This document shows, piece after piece, positions 1 to 10,130 of a stretch of 64,000 nt of DNA. Position 1 is the stretch's first letter; the number at the start of each line of letters is the position of its first letter. The notes under the pieces are model-generated. The model searched no databases, was not told where the DNA came from, and saw only the letters and a program-made list of their open reading frames with translations. Location: assembly GCA_934045075.1 (NCBI GenBank), contig OW203725.1, positions 18,559,497 through 18,623,496 of the forward strand. Reading direction: 5' to 3'. Position numbers and translations under genes: made by a program. This DNA comes from Yponomeuta sedellus. Taxonomy: Eukaryota > Arthropoda > Insecta > Lepidoptera > Yponomeutidae.

Positions 1-1532
1 AAGCCAAGTTTTATGCTCATTGCTGCGGTGGTCTTAAGGCTCTTCCACCTAACCTGTGACTTAATTAAAAACCCTGGACGAGAAGAGAATCGACGCATAA
101 ATTTGCATTACGTCACGTTAACACTCTTTATGTAGTACTTCACTTGAAGAACGGCTTGAAGGCATCATCTACAGAAAGTCGTGAGCACACTGAACGATAC
201 CGTTGCCGGTTCCGTCAAAAGATATCATGAAAATTTTCAGGCCATCGCTGATAGTACGAGGTTAGCCTACAGCAGCCCTTATCACTGTCAGAATAGGTGC
301 GATTTTCAGAGGAAACCGTGTACTTCCCGGTGACGCTATTTGTACGGGGCTGCATTCCATTTTCATCACAGGCTGAGCTGCTTGGCACTCGGAAATTGAA
401 TAGGTTGTCTCCTAGTTATGACTAGTTCCAGTTAGCGCGTGTCTCACGGGACGGTGTCCATACGGCACGCTCAATGTTCGGTGCAGATTCGATTTATGAA
501 AGAGAGCTTATTTTAATATAGTACACTTATTTCGTTACCATAGGGGTGAAATAATTTATTTTATTATACGTTTAATTCGGATAAACAAATCCATGAAGTT
601 GTTAGCTTAGTCTATGTTAGTCAGATACAATGAGATAACGTTCTTTTTTTTTAAATAATAAATTAATTTAATTGCACCTTGGAGTGGAAATAAGACACTT
701 CGTAACTTCTCCGAGGGGAACACAGAGTTTATCATTTCGAATATAAGAAAAGTATAAACAAAATTTTACAACTCGGAAAAACAAGTATATTTTTGGTCTG
801 TAGCCGACTGATTATTTTTCACTGTCATCATTGAAAAATGGTAAATAGTTTGGCTGAATCTATGTCCTTTTAAAGAAATAGTTAAAAGTAAATTGTAATA
901 AATCATTTAAAAAAAAATTCTTTAAATAAATTTATGTCATTTCAAGTTTAATTACGAAAAAATACATGTAATATGTTTTTTTATGAGAGTTCTTCGAACT
1001 GTTTCATGTAAGCGTATAGGCTCTACAGATTCGCCATCACCACCTCTTTCAGAAGACTAATTCATGGTTTACTATGATATAGCCGATAAACCCTCCGATC
1101 AACAATAATTATCGAGACCAATTTCACTAGTCGGCGTAGCCGTCAACAAAAACTGGTACCTATACACGTACTTGTTTCATAAGACACTCCTCAAATGCAC
1201 TTGAAATAGTTCGTGGTATGGCACGCCTTTCCCGGTATCACAGTCTATTGTCATCGAACTGTCATAATTTATGAACTATGCATTGTAGTTTTATGAAACG
1301 TGGCCCAGAGCATGCCCTGTTTTAGGGCACTCATTGTTAACACCAACACAGCTGTTGATGGCATTCGCCATCCGCTCGGCAAAGCTTTTATAAGCTCATC
1401 TGAGTAGGATGCAGACAAGCGTCATGTCGGCGTATGGGAGTGTCCCTCGTGAGCCAGCATGCCAATGACATCTTTTTAGGGCATCAAATTGCGTCAATTA
1501 CGGAAATTTTGAGATGTCCAGCACTGTATAAT
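1..1532. other. AT-rich stretch without recognised gene
   Basis: I see no coding region, RNA gene or repeat that I can name here. The DNA is AT-rich with scattered short T and A tracts. The 5' part (1-480) is less AT-rich and may be single-copy DNA. Confidence 0.5.
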
Positions 1533-1730
1533 TGACCTTGTTGGTCTAGCGGTATCACGTCTGATTACCACGCCGAAGGTCGTAAGTTAGATTCTTACGA
1601 GGGCCGCCGTACATTTGTACAATTGGCCTCAGTCCGGGTGTATTTACAAGTTTGTGATGTCCTTGCCTGGTTACCACAGCACAGAGTATTTAGGGAGCAG
1701 GACAAGTGGTGGTGTTGAGTGTCAGTTAAT
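1533..1730 (+). mobile_element. tRNA-derived SINE, family B copy
   Basis: This diverged SINE starts with a tRNA-like head (TTGGTCTAGCGG, A-box-like). It continues with a degraded B-box region and then the family B body: GGCCGCCGTACATTTGTAC, GGCCTCAGTC..GGGTGTATTT, GTGATGTCCTTGCCTGGTTACCA. The same body is found at 22674-22870 and 51800-51981 on the plus strand and at 3066-3229, 20336-20441 and 32412-32525 on the minus strand. The tRNA part is too degraded to be a working tRNA gene. Confidence 0.75.
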
Positions 1731-1739
1731 ATTATAATT

Positions 1740-2145
1740 CCCATAAAATGCGTAATAATTTGGTGATAATTGATACAACTAGTTATCTACAACTAGTTAT
1801 ACAACTAGCGTAAAAATCGTTTACAATTGTTTGCAGCTCAAACCAAATACCGGAAAATATCGACATTAATTTATTAATCGATAGATAGATGTAAAAGGTT
1901 CCGATTCAACGACTTTAAGTTCCAATTAATATGAAATATGCAATTTAATAGTTTAAAGACAATTAGGTAGGTACTTCAGAAGCAGTGATTTTGGTATGAA
2001 ACGTTGAAAGTTTAATGTTTAAATTTAAGTACCTAAACCATAATCCTGTTTTTTTCATTTCATTCTTATGAGGATAAAAACTTAGTGTAACCGAGTAGAA
2101 TGCACACATTTGAACATTATTATACTTTATTGCACTCGAAAACAC
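1740..2145. other. AT-rich stretch without recognised gene
   Basis: Very AT-rich DNA with a short local repetition of ACAACTAGTTAT around 1775-1805. I see no gene. Confidence 0.45.
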
Positions 2146-2147
2146 AA

Positions 2148-2393
2148 TACAGTTTATTTATTCTTGCTTGTCCATTTTAGTAAACAAGATTCTACCCGTA
2201 AAGTATGGATTTTTAGTCGAAAAGTGCCATATTCCCGCAAATGAAGTAATCGGGGAGACTATTTTAGATAACACGCTGCCAATTTTATAAACAAAGTTCG
2301 TGAACTTGCGACAAAATTTCTAGTTTTGGCATCAAATATCAATTTTGAGGTTAGAATCTTGTTTACAAAATTATATAGGATAAATAGACTGTA
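2148..2393. mobile_element. Diverged TA-flanked MITE (M11), copy 1
   Basis: This is an older copy of the fold-back element at 9906-10130. Both begin with a CAGT(C)TATTTATTC-like end and end in the inverted form. They share the internal blocks ACAAGATTCTACCCGTAAA and GATAACACGCTGCCAATTTT. The outer arms here have accumulated substitutions, whereas the arms of copy 2 are identical. There is no coding capacity. It is probably a non-autonomous Tc1/mariner-type element, judged by the TA flanks of copy 2. Confidence 0.7.
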
Positions 2394-2399
2394 AAGGAA

Positions 2400-3060
2400 A
2401 GGTCACGTAAGAAAATAAACGTACCTACGACGGCGGACTTATCCTTGCGTGAGAATTCTTCAAGCAAACTTTAGGGAGTCGGCGTGGAGGTGTGAAACGG
2501 GTCTACCCACGTGCAAATCAAGGATACAGTGAAACAGAAAATTTGCTTTAATAATGCTTAATATTAAAATAACTATTTGTACAATATTATAATAAATAAT
2601 CTTGTTTGTACGTCTTCCTGTAATACTTATATTTATATATATCTTTTAACCGTAAATATTCGCTTTACAAGAACTCATGAACTACAAAAAAATATTAGAC
2701 TAATGAACTATTACTAATTTACTTAACAGCAGGTATTTACATATTTACAAAATAAGTGCTATAAAAAAGTGTTGACCAAGTATTTGTATTTTTTATTCTT
2801 ATTTTTATAAGGCATAAAATAGCATAAGAGTCATCTCTGTTCTACCTAAACCTCACCTTATATAGTATCACAGGGCCCCGCGATACAGGCTTCACGTGGG
2901 TTTGTCCTAGTGCGGGGACCGCAATCGATCCTACGATTAAGTGAGTGAATATTAGATACCTAAAATAATGATTGGTACATTAGTTCTAGTTTTAAAGTTA
3001 AGGATCACATTGTTTTTGCCTAAATAAAGTTTTTTTTTACATTTGTATTTTTATTTGTAA
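2400..3060. other. AT-rich stretch without recognised gene
   Basis: No gene is visible. The segment 2430-2520 resembles the text at 11005-11095 (a shared phrase around AATTCTTCAAGCAAACTTTAGG and a following GTGAAACGGGTCTA), so part of it is another dispersed repeat. Confidence 0.4.
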
Positions 3061-3065
3061 TATCC

Positions 3066-3229
3066 TACCTTGTGGTAACAAGAAAAGGACTTCACAAACA
3101 TGGAAATACACTCAGGCTGTGGCTATTTGTACAAACAAGTACAGCGACCTCCAGTGGTAATCGAACCCACGAATTCACCCACGTTTTAGTAGCTTTCCTA
3201 CTACAGTTAGACTAACGATTCGAGCCTGT
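3066..3229 (-). mobile_element. tRNA-derived SINE, family B copy
   Basis: Reverse-strand copy of family B. On the minus strand the order is tRNA-like head (B-box-like GGTTCGATTACCACT), a CTTGTTTGTACAAATAGCC region, then the ...CATGTTTGTGAAGTCC tail. The copy is diverged and the anticodon arm is not intact. Confidence 0.7.
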
Positions 3230-3267
3230 GAAATAATTCATATTGTAAACCGCAAATATTTTGAAAA

Positions 3268-3375
3268 GACGACATTGAAAAAGCGGCTGGGAAACATTGG
3301 ACGATGTTAGCAAAGGAAAGGATGCATTAGCGTGAAAGAGAAAATTCGAGGTCTATGCCCAACAATAGGCTAGTC
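3268..3375 (+). pseudogene. LINE reverse-transcriptase C-terminal fragment
   Basis: The plus frame reads D-I-E-K-A-A-G-K-H-W-T-M-L-A-K-E-R and then a stop. This matches the usual end of lepidopteran non-LTR ORF2 proteins (an acidic start, AGK.WM..A..R...W). A CTATGCCCAACAATAGGCTAG tail follows, a decayed form of the 3' motif seen in the other LINE copies in this window. It is 5'-truncated and inactive. Confidence 0.55.
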
Positions 3376-3450
3376 AGAATATAGACGGAAATTAATGTAG
3401 TTCACGTTTGCAATTTTTTACTCAGTACCTACCGGAGTCGTTTAAAATCG

Positions 3451-3850
3451 CGATATTAGCTAGTACCTCAAGCGATGCGTCGTATATAGCCGCGAGATTA
3501 ACTAGTACTTCATGCGATTAGTAGTATATAGCTGCGAGAGTAGGTAATACCACGTGCGATGAGTCGTATATAGCTGCGAGATTAAATCTAGAGATTAAAA
3601 AAAGGTTGTCTGGAAGAGATCACTTTTAGTGATAAGGCCGCTGTTTGGTTAAGAAATATCTGTGTAATTTCCATTTTTATGTACAATAAAGTGTTCTCTA
3701 TCTCTATCTGTCTATCTAAATAGTACATCGTGCGATGAGTCGTATATAACAGCGAGATTGACTAGTACTACATGCGATGAGTCGTATATAGCTGCGGGAT
3801 TAGCAAGTACCTCGAGCGATGAGTCCAACATATTCGCGAAATCAACTAAG
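3451..3850. repeat. 42-bp minisatellite interrupted by a LINE tail
   Basis: Tandem repeat of exactly 42 bp. The CGAGATTA-like landmark recurs at 3451, 3493, 3535 and 3577, then at 3753, 3795 and 3837. Each unit contains TAGTAC, a ..GCGATGAGTCGTATATAGC core and the CGAGATT end. The 176-bp gap between 3577 and 3753 equals one unit plus an insertion of about 134 bp. The period is 14 codons but no reading frame is kept, so it is non-coding. Confidence 0.9.
3590..3720 (+). mobile_element. 5'-truncated LINE 3' tail
   Basis: Dispersed 3' end of a non-LTR element. It has the GGTTGTCTGGAAGAGATC start, the inverted phrase CACTTTTAGTGATAAGGC, an ACAATAAAGTG polyadenylation-like signal and a terminal (CTATCT)n tail. 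It sits inside the 42-bp minisatellite. The same tail is seen at 33418-33500, 36080-36195, 45757-45850 and 52147-52217, and inverted at 13457-13510. Confidence 0.75.
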
Positions 3851-4240
3851 TTGGCTGTTGTGTACAATCAAAGCCTTTCTATACAAAATAACACTCTTTA
3901 CCAACGTTTCTAAAATTGAAAAATCCTGCGCTTGAAAAAGAACCGTTGTGTTCAGGACCGCTGGCACGCACTGTGGGATGCGTTCACAAATGTAGATGCG
4001 CCACTCTTACAAAATCAACAACACGTCTAGCATGTAGCAGGAATACAGGGTTATTGTTAAAAGTGCAATTTCGGGTCCACAGGTCCGTAGAGTTCGTGTT
4101 GTCTTTTATCACATTGATATTCTTCCATTCATCAAGTTTTACGTAATTTTACGATATTCGAGTTTATAGTTGTGGCTTTGTTGTCCTACATTCAATTTAA
4201 CAAAATTGCCCCTATAAATCAGTAAATAAGCACATCTACA
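3851..4240. other. Unassigned sequence
   Basis: No recognised gene. A 76-codon open frame at 3916-4146 has no motif I recognise and no good start context. I treat it as chance. Confidence 0.4.
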
Positions 4241-4285
4241 CGAACACACACACACACACGCACACACACACACAAACACAAACTC
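4241..4285. repeat. (CA)n microsatellite
   Basis: A run of CA dinucleotides with single interruptions (one CG and one AA). Ordinary simple repeat. Confidence 0.9.
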
Positions 4286-4451
4286 AAGCTTTTATCTCCG
4301 AAGGGTAGTCAGAGGCAATTTAAGGATCTGCCACTCGCTAGGTACCTGACAGACTACATTATTATAGGAAATGACAGACAAAATATTATCCCGAATGTCA
4401 ATGTCGATCATTTATCAAAAGTAACAAAGTGACGAGCTTCATGTAATATTC

Positions 4452-4750
4452 ACAGACGATCGATATGGTACGGTCCGGACAGCGGATTCGGTACGCTCCA
4501 TACCATATCCGTTTGTCTGGAAAGTTGTCTGCAGAAAACAATTAGTACTATTTCGTGTTCGATCGGTCCGATGGTACACCCAATGCGCTGTCCGGACCGT
4601 AACAAGTTTGGTTGTCTGTTAATACTATACAGTTCATAATTTTATGGTATCAACAGTATCTATGTTTGACACACAACTTACCAGACGAGCGGATGTAGTA
4701 TGGAGGGTACCGAATCCGCTGTCCGGCCCGTACCAAGTTCAATCGTCTAT
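4452..4750. mobile_element. Fold-back MITE (M1)
   Basis: The two ends are imperfect inverted repeats of about 65 bp. The left arm runs from ACAGACGATCGATATGG to CATATCCGTTTGTCTGG and the right arm from CCAGACGAGCGGATG to AATCGTCT. Each arm contains a GTCCGGACAGCG or CGCTGTCCGG block. A third copy of that block lies in the middle (4585-4605). No coding capacity. I cannot assign a superfamily. Confidence 0.65.
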
Positions 4751-4830
4751 TACAGTCGTTTTATCTCACAAAGGCGGGTAGGCAAGTCTTTATTTATAGT
4801 ATTTTCTAAGGTTAACACGAGCACTAGACA

Positions 4831-5058
4831 TAATTAAAACTGTTTTTATACGGATTTATGCTCGTTTATTACATTTTTTACAATTTTCCAACGTTTCGGC
4901 ACTTTTACAGGTGCCGTGGTCTCGGATGTCCAACGTTTCGGCACTTTTACAGGTGCCGTGGTCTCGGATGACTCATCCGAGACCATAAAATTGCAATTTA
5001 CAAAATTGTAAAAAATGTAATAAACGAGCATAAATCCGTATAAAAACAGTTTTAATTA
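4831..5058. mobile_element. MITE with perfect 57-bp TIRs (M2)
   Basis: Positions 4831-4887 are the exact reverse complement of 5002-5058. The element begins and ends with TAATTA, which is consistent with a TA target. The middle holds two 41-bp direct copies (4888-4928 and 4930-4970) containing ACGTTTCGGC..CAGGTGCCGTGG. A small palindrome around 4962-4986 follows. The ACGTTTCGGCA.. core is shared with the MITE at 23975-24270. The 61-codon frame across it is a by-product of the duplication. Confidence 0.85.
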
Positions 5059-5059
5059 A

Positions 5060-5455
5060 GTCTTTATTTCTGCAGATGTAAGGTTGAAATTCATTAAAAT
5101 TACCCGCTTTCCTCAGATAAAAAGACTGTAACAGTATTAAACTTGCGAATATAGCAGCTGAGGCCAGTGGCTCGTGCTAAGCCTGACAGGGGATAGAGCT
5201 TCTGTCTGCCAGGCAAGTGCCAGCCAGTTAATTTCCTGATGACGGCGCGGTATAATGGCCTAAAGGCCCTCTGTGCTCGCCAAGAACTAGTCCACAAGTT
5301 AACTCGCCTAACGCTAACTTGGTTCAGCCTTTGTTGATATGTTTTAGTCCTTAATAAATTAACAGGTAGGTAGAGAGGCATTTTGCATAAGGAAGATGTT
5401 GGGATAGGGAAACGAAACATTTTATACAGCTTTAGTTAAATTTAAAAAAAAAGCA
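5060..5455. other. Unassigned sequence with a 106-codon minus frame
   Basis: A minus-strand frame (5420-5100) has mixed composition but no motif I recognise. It may be decayed transposon ORF, because a LINE fragment follows at 5461. I do not call a gene. Confidence 0.3.
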
Positions 5456-5460
5456 TTGTG

Positions 5461-5593
5461 GCCGATCCAAGCGGAGTTGGACGACGTAACAACCTTTTTG
5501 CCGGGCTAGCAGGAGGTGGCCATGAACAGGGAGGAGTGGAAGACAAAAGGGGAGGCCTTTGCCCAGCAGTGGGACACAGTCGAGGCTACATAA
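5461..5593 (+). pseudogene. LINE ORF2 C-terminal remnant (RTE-like family)
   Basis: Very short 5'-truncated copy of the element at 17266-17900. The nucleotides match from the GCCGATCCAAGCGG block to GAGGCTACA, and a TAA at 5591-5593 supplies the original stop that the longer copy has lost. Relative to that copy there is at least one small deletion after GCGGAG, which shifts the frame. An A-rich tail follows. Confidence 0.8.
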
Positions 5594-5649
5594 AAAAATA
5601 AGCATTGTTTCATAAGATTGGAAGAAATTACTTTTTGTAACGTACCTTG

Positions 5650-5715
5650 TATCTTTACATGTTATAAATCATGGTGCTCTAGTACAATAAAGCCTATTTC
5701 TATATAGAATATTAT
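5650..5715 (+). repeat. LINE-type 3' tail fragment
   Basis: GTACAATAAAG followed by a decayed (TATCTTATCT) tail. This is the same polyadenylation-signal end as in the other LINE tails of the window. Confidence 0.45.
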
Positions 5716-5805
5716 CTTATCTTAGGTTTTTGGAGAAATTACAGCTGGTAGGTAACTGAGCTAGACTGCGTCTAAATTTTGTCTGGTCTGGCTGAGTCTG
5801 AATTA

Positions 5806-5993
5806 GCAAGTGATGCAAGTTACTTCAGCCAGATGTCGCTGCTTGTAAATAATACAGAGAATATTGTAAAGAGGTTCGAAATTTCGCCGATGCCGGCACT
5901 TGCCCATTAGCTCAGTTGGGAGAGCATTGGTATGGTTAGCCAGAGGTCGCGGGTCCCGGCATGGGCGGAATTTTCAGCCGTTAAATAGGTTTA
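5806..5993 (+). mobile_element. tRNA-like retroposon, family A copy A1
   Basis: This copy has the unique family A head (CAGCCAGATGTCGCTGC, AATACAGAGAAT, AGAGGTTCGAAATTTC) and then the tRNA-like core from 5902 (GCCCATTAGCTCAGTTGG, A box). The B box is damaged: the TTCGAAT loop is deleted between GCGGG and CCCGG. The end is the family's TTTTCAGCCGTTAAATAGG segment. It could not be transcribed efficiently by Pol III as it stands. Confidence 0.85.
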
Positions 5994-6399
5994 TAGACTG
6001 GGTCTGTAATATAGTAGATATACACTTCTATCACTGTTATGGTCTGAGGATACAATACAGAATTAAATGGAACATGAACGGCACATTAATGTACTTTTTG
6101 AAACGTAGATCCACGAATTTCAGCAATTAACTGCGGTTCGTTTTTTTATAAACTTAGATTAAGTGCAAAAGTTGTTATCAAGACGTTTTGCGAAACACCT
6201 ACAATTTTGTAAAATTGCAGCGTCTGCCTTTGAGAGAAGGCAAGAGCCAGGGCGGACAATGACATTCATAAAGCTATTGCTTGAGGTAGTAGACAGCTCT
6301 GTTGAATAATTTTTCGGGATAAAACTTTTCGAAGCGCACCCACCTTGCGTCCAAGCCAGCAACACAGTGTTGCCTGTAACCAGCAATTCTTGTACCTAA

Positions 6400-7720
6400 T
6401 TGGCAGCTAGCAGCACCGCTCACGTAAGTGTAACAGTCAAAATAGTGAATTTAATTGCTGGCGTGCGCGATATCTGCTGGCATCGGTGGGCGCGCGGCGT
6501 GCAGCGTGCGGCGTGCCGCTTCGTGCCGCGTGCCGCCGCGCCGTGCCAATTAGACGGCCCGGCCAGGCTAATGGACCATTAACACTCTCTTTACACCGCG
6601 TCGCATCACTTACCTGCATCTATCCGCTCGTTATTGCACAGCGCCGCCCAGCTCCATCGGCCGCCCTGCCTCCCGCGCTCGTTTGCCTTCAAGGCCCCAG
6701 AGGGGGAGAATAGCTTCGGCGCGCAGAGTATCCGGTTACGGTAGGAACACATGCTCCAAGTTTCCTTTAAGAGCGTCTGTCTACGAAAATTGGGCACCGA
6801 AATGTACAGTTCTATTAATTGGCATTCGTTACGTGGACGTCGTTGCGGTCTTTGAATAACTCATGCATGTCTGGTTAGCTTGGCCCTTTATCATACAGCC
6901 TCTATCGGATTCCAAATTACACCATTGCTAAGTAACCGTCTGTGGTAAAGGAATGTTAGTTAGAAGTGCTCGTGTGTTGTTAGTTAGGGGACACGCGAGC
7001 CGCGATGGGCCGCGATCTCGGCGGTTCCGCGTTAATTAATTGGGTATTTTCACACGTCAGCAGGCGGGATCTCGCCAAATAGATCGGCGGGCGCGAGGCC
7101 TTTAATTAGACTATATCGGCGCGCTCGATCGCTGCGCCCGCGCACTCCGCTCTCCGCCACGCCAATTTGGCGCTGCTCTTGCCTCCCCGGCCTAGATAAG
7201 AGCTAGAATGCTCAGTAATAACCTCATTATGAAATAAGCTCACTGTTGGTTTCTGCGATTGCCGGATAAGTCCTGTTTGTGGTGCTTTAGTGAGGTATTT
7301 TGCTTTTAAGGGTCTGTGTGGAGTCGATGAGAAGTTAAAAGGTGCATTGCTGGCCAGCGGGTCAGTTTCATTCATAATTGTGTGAATAGATGAATAGACG
7401 CATGTCAATCATAGCGCGGGCACGCGTTGCGTCGGCGCAGCTCATTCAGCGGCGCCGAGTGATGGGCGGCGACGGAAACAATTACCTTTTTGCCGACGAT
7501 GCGGTACACCGCTAATTATTAAACTGGCAATTGATTCTTTTAATTATGCCGTTCCATTGAGGCGTCGATCACAGACGCCGATACTGCCATGTCAGTGCAT
7601 TTAATAAAGCCTGCCCGGTTCGTTTCATAGGAGAATGCTTCGTAGATTGTATTCGCGGTATTCTCAATAAAAACCCGCTCGCGGCTTTGTCCGCCGAGGC
7701 AATTATTTAGTATTTAATAT
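6400..7720. other. GC-rich, apparently single-copy island
   Basis: This block is clearly more GC-rich than its surroundings and contains none of the repeat families found elsewhere in the window. It has CpG-rich segments (6480-6560 and 7090-7160) and AT-rich homeodomain-type words (TTAATTAATTGG near 7032, CTTTAATTAGAC near 7099, CTAATTATTAAA near 7512). No frame shows splice-bounded coding structure. I infer a possible conserved regulatory region or a CpG island, unproven. Confidence 0.4.
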
Positions 7721-9300
7721 CGCAATAAAAGTTTTTAGTACTCAACAAAGAAACGGAGCCTCATTTATTAAATTGTTATTTTATTGTGGCCGAACTGGAT
7801 ATTTTAATTGAATGCTAAAGGTCCCGTAATGAAGTCAATAGCGAATAGCGACGGCAGAGTCCGCTGACTGTATGCAGACGTCTTCAATTGACTCGATGTA
7901 TGACTGTGGCGGGTTGTTATAACCAGTTTTTATTCGGTATGCTACATACAAACTCATGTCGATGCATTCCTTTAATAAATGTCTGTAAAATAATCCTCTA
8001 GCGGTTCCTTCCTGGAGCATCGTGGGGGTTTCTTCATAAAAAGAAAGATGTTTTCAATTGCACGTATGTAACAAAGCTGTTTGGCGAGAATTATATGCCT
8101 AAGTATTCAGGTTTATTAAAAACACTTTCAATATGCTGTAGGTTGAAGGTAAATTAACACTTAACGATTATGACCACGTCTTTGCAGACTTGTATTAAAA
8201 TTGTTATATGAGTTATAAAATTAATAGCTACTTACTAAAATAAAATACTGCTTGAGTAAATAAATGTAAAGTGTTAAGTTTCTTAATAAATTGTACACGT
8301 GTTAGTACAATAAAGAATTTCATACAGCCATATCAGAGTATTATCCACACTCTACGCCCAGGTAAAGGGATGCCTGACGTACAGGGCCCCGATTCTACTC
8401 AACAACATTACAGTTCTCAAGGAGTTCATCGGTAGTCCAATTACAAGGTTTTACGCTAGCGGTATTCCACTAAGCACAAATGTTCCATTTAACGACCAAT
8501 GAACGACATGACAGGTACCGTAGAGCTACATGGAGCCACTTTCGTATGCTCTTACAAAATTACAGTTCCTTGGTAACAGTCTGGCTGTCAAATCCGTATG
8601 CTACTCCTTATTTGACGTTTCATTGAGCTATATAACTGCATGACAGCTACCTGACAGCTGCAATATTAGTATCTTTGAACAACAGTAGCTTTTTCGGTAT
8701 GATTGCTCACTGGCAGTTGTGACGAAGAAGGCTAAAAAGTATTTTTTTAATAAAATTTTTACTTCTTCACTCGGTTTATGATAGCGATTATCACAAATAG
8801 TCAACAGGGCGAAGCGCAGAGTACAAGAGCGCCGAAATAGACGTCGGTTTCACGCGTTACGGCAATCGTTCCAACAATCAGAGTTCACAAAAACCTTCCG
8901 TGTTTCCAAACATGGGTTGAGGCATTTGGCGGACGAATTAATCCCATTGATACCCCAGGAGCAGAGGCAAGTCGGGATATCCCCTATAATAAAGGTATGT
9001 TACATGATTTCAATATAAATAGTTTGAGGTGGTCGTCTCTTGGATTACTTTTTAGTAAGTCAGGTATAATCTTTCTTCTACGGACATTCATCGCCGTCTT
9101 TTCTTGTGACAGGCTTATATCAGGCCCTAGTAGGGCAGTGTCCTTCACAGTGTCAAGGTATTAGAATAAAAACATAATACTTACTTACCTACTAGATTTC
9201 TGTGGTATGCAAAAGACCTATTTTGTAATTATGTACCTAATGTCGGGACAGATAAGTAAAAAATGTGTAACTTGACACTGAAACATGTGAGTGGCACTGT
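7721..9300. other. Unassigned sequence
   Basis: No gene or named repeat is visible. The segment 8280-8320 (GTACAATAAAGAATTTC) may be another decayed LINE tail. Confidence 0.35.
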
Positions 9301-9565
9301 TAGTTAGTTAGACCTGAGATTTCCGCACTTAGCCTCATAGTTGGGCCATTGTACGTAGCAAGCGCTGAGGTACGTTAACACTTCAGACACTAGAGTTTCC
9401 TTATGATGTTTTCCTTCACCGTCGGCGAGTAGTATTGCTAGGTACTATAATTTCACAAATGTACATAACTTAGAAGACAAAGTCATTGGTACATGCCGGG
9501 GTTTGAACCCACGAACTCCCGATTGAGAGGCCGGCGTTCTACACCTCACCGCTACCACCGCCCTG
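9301..9565 (-). mobile_element. tRNA-derived SINE, family E copy
   Basis: Minus-strand SINE. Its tRNA-like head lies at the right end (GGTGGTAGCGGTGAGG..., B box GGGTTTGAACCC.. around 9490-9560). The body contains the conserved CCGTCGGCGAG..ATGATGTTTTCCTTCACC region, and the 3' part contains GCACTTAGCCTCATAGTTG. Related copies are at 24284-25203, 37860-38222 and 57605-57905 on the same strand and at 34600-34860 and 44260-44600 on the plus strand. Confidence 0.75.
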
Positions 9566-9905
9566 AGTGGCACTGTACCACACATCATTGTATTGTTAAA
9601 AAAAATTACCTACTGGAGTAGAGAGAAGTGCATCTCATCAAATCGAAGTTATACAAGCTCAAGCATAAACGTAGAAAAGTTACTAAATAACTTGAATTCA
9701 CTTTCAATTATAGTTTTCTTATTCTAGACAATTCGAAATTGATGGACTGCGGAGCTTTATTGATGCCATGGCATGCATCCTTCGTGCAGCACTCCGTGAA
9801 GAGCGGTTTCTCAATAGAAAGGGGTACCACTCCCCACATGTTGGATTTGTAAGTACCTAAGTATTGGCTAGTTTCCATGTAGCTATATAAAACACAATCC
9901 ATGTA

Positions 9906-10130
9906 CAGTCTATTTATTCTTACTTGTCCAATTTAGTAAACAAGATTCTACCCGTAAACTGTAACTTTTTAGTCCAAAACTGCCATATTTCCATAAATTA
10001 AGTAACTTGGAACACTCTTTTAGATAACACGCTGCCAATTTTATAAACATAGTTCATGAATTTGCGAGAAAATGTCTAGTAAGGTTAGAATCTTGTTTAC
10101 TAAATTGGACAAGTAAGAATAAATAGACTG
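9906..10130. mobile_element. MITE with perfect 46-bp inverted ends and TA target (M11), copy 2
   Basis: 9905-9950 and 10086-10131 are exact reverse complements. Removing one TA from each side leaves an element starting CAGTCTATTTATT and ending in its complement, flanked by TA. This is the hallmark of Tc1/mariner-type insertion. No transposase is encoded. The identical arms suggest recent activity or gene conversion. A diverged relative is at 2148-2393. Confidence 0.85.

Noticed and set aside
3451..3850. CRISPR-like array
   Set aside because: The units are contiguous diverged tandem copies without unique spacers of constant length, and the genome is an animal genome.
4846..5031. 61-codon frame with a repeated peptide
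   Set aside because: The repeat in the peptide comes from the 42-bp duplication in a MITE, with the ends of the frame in the inverted arms.
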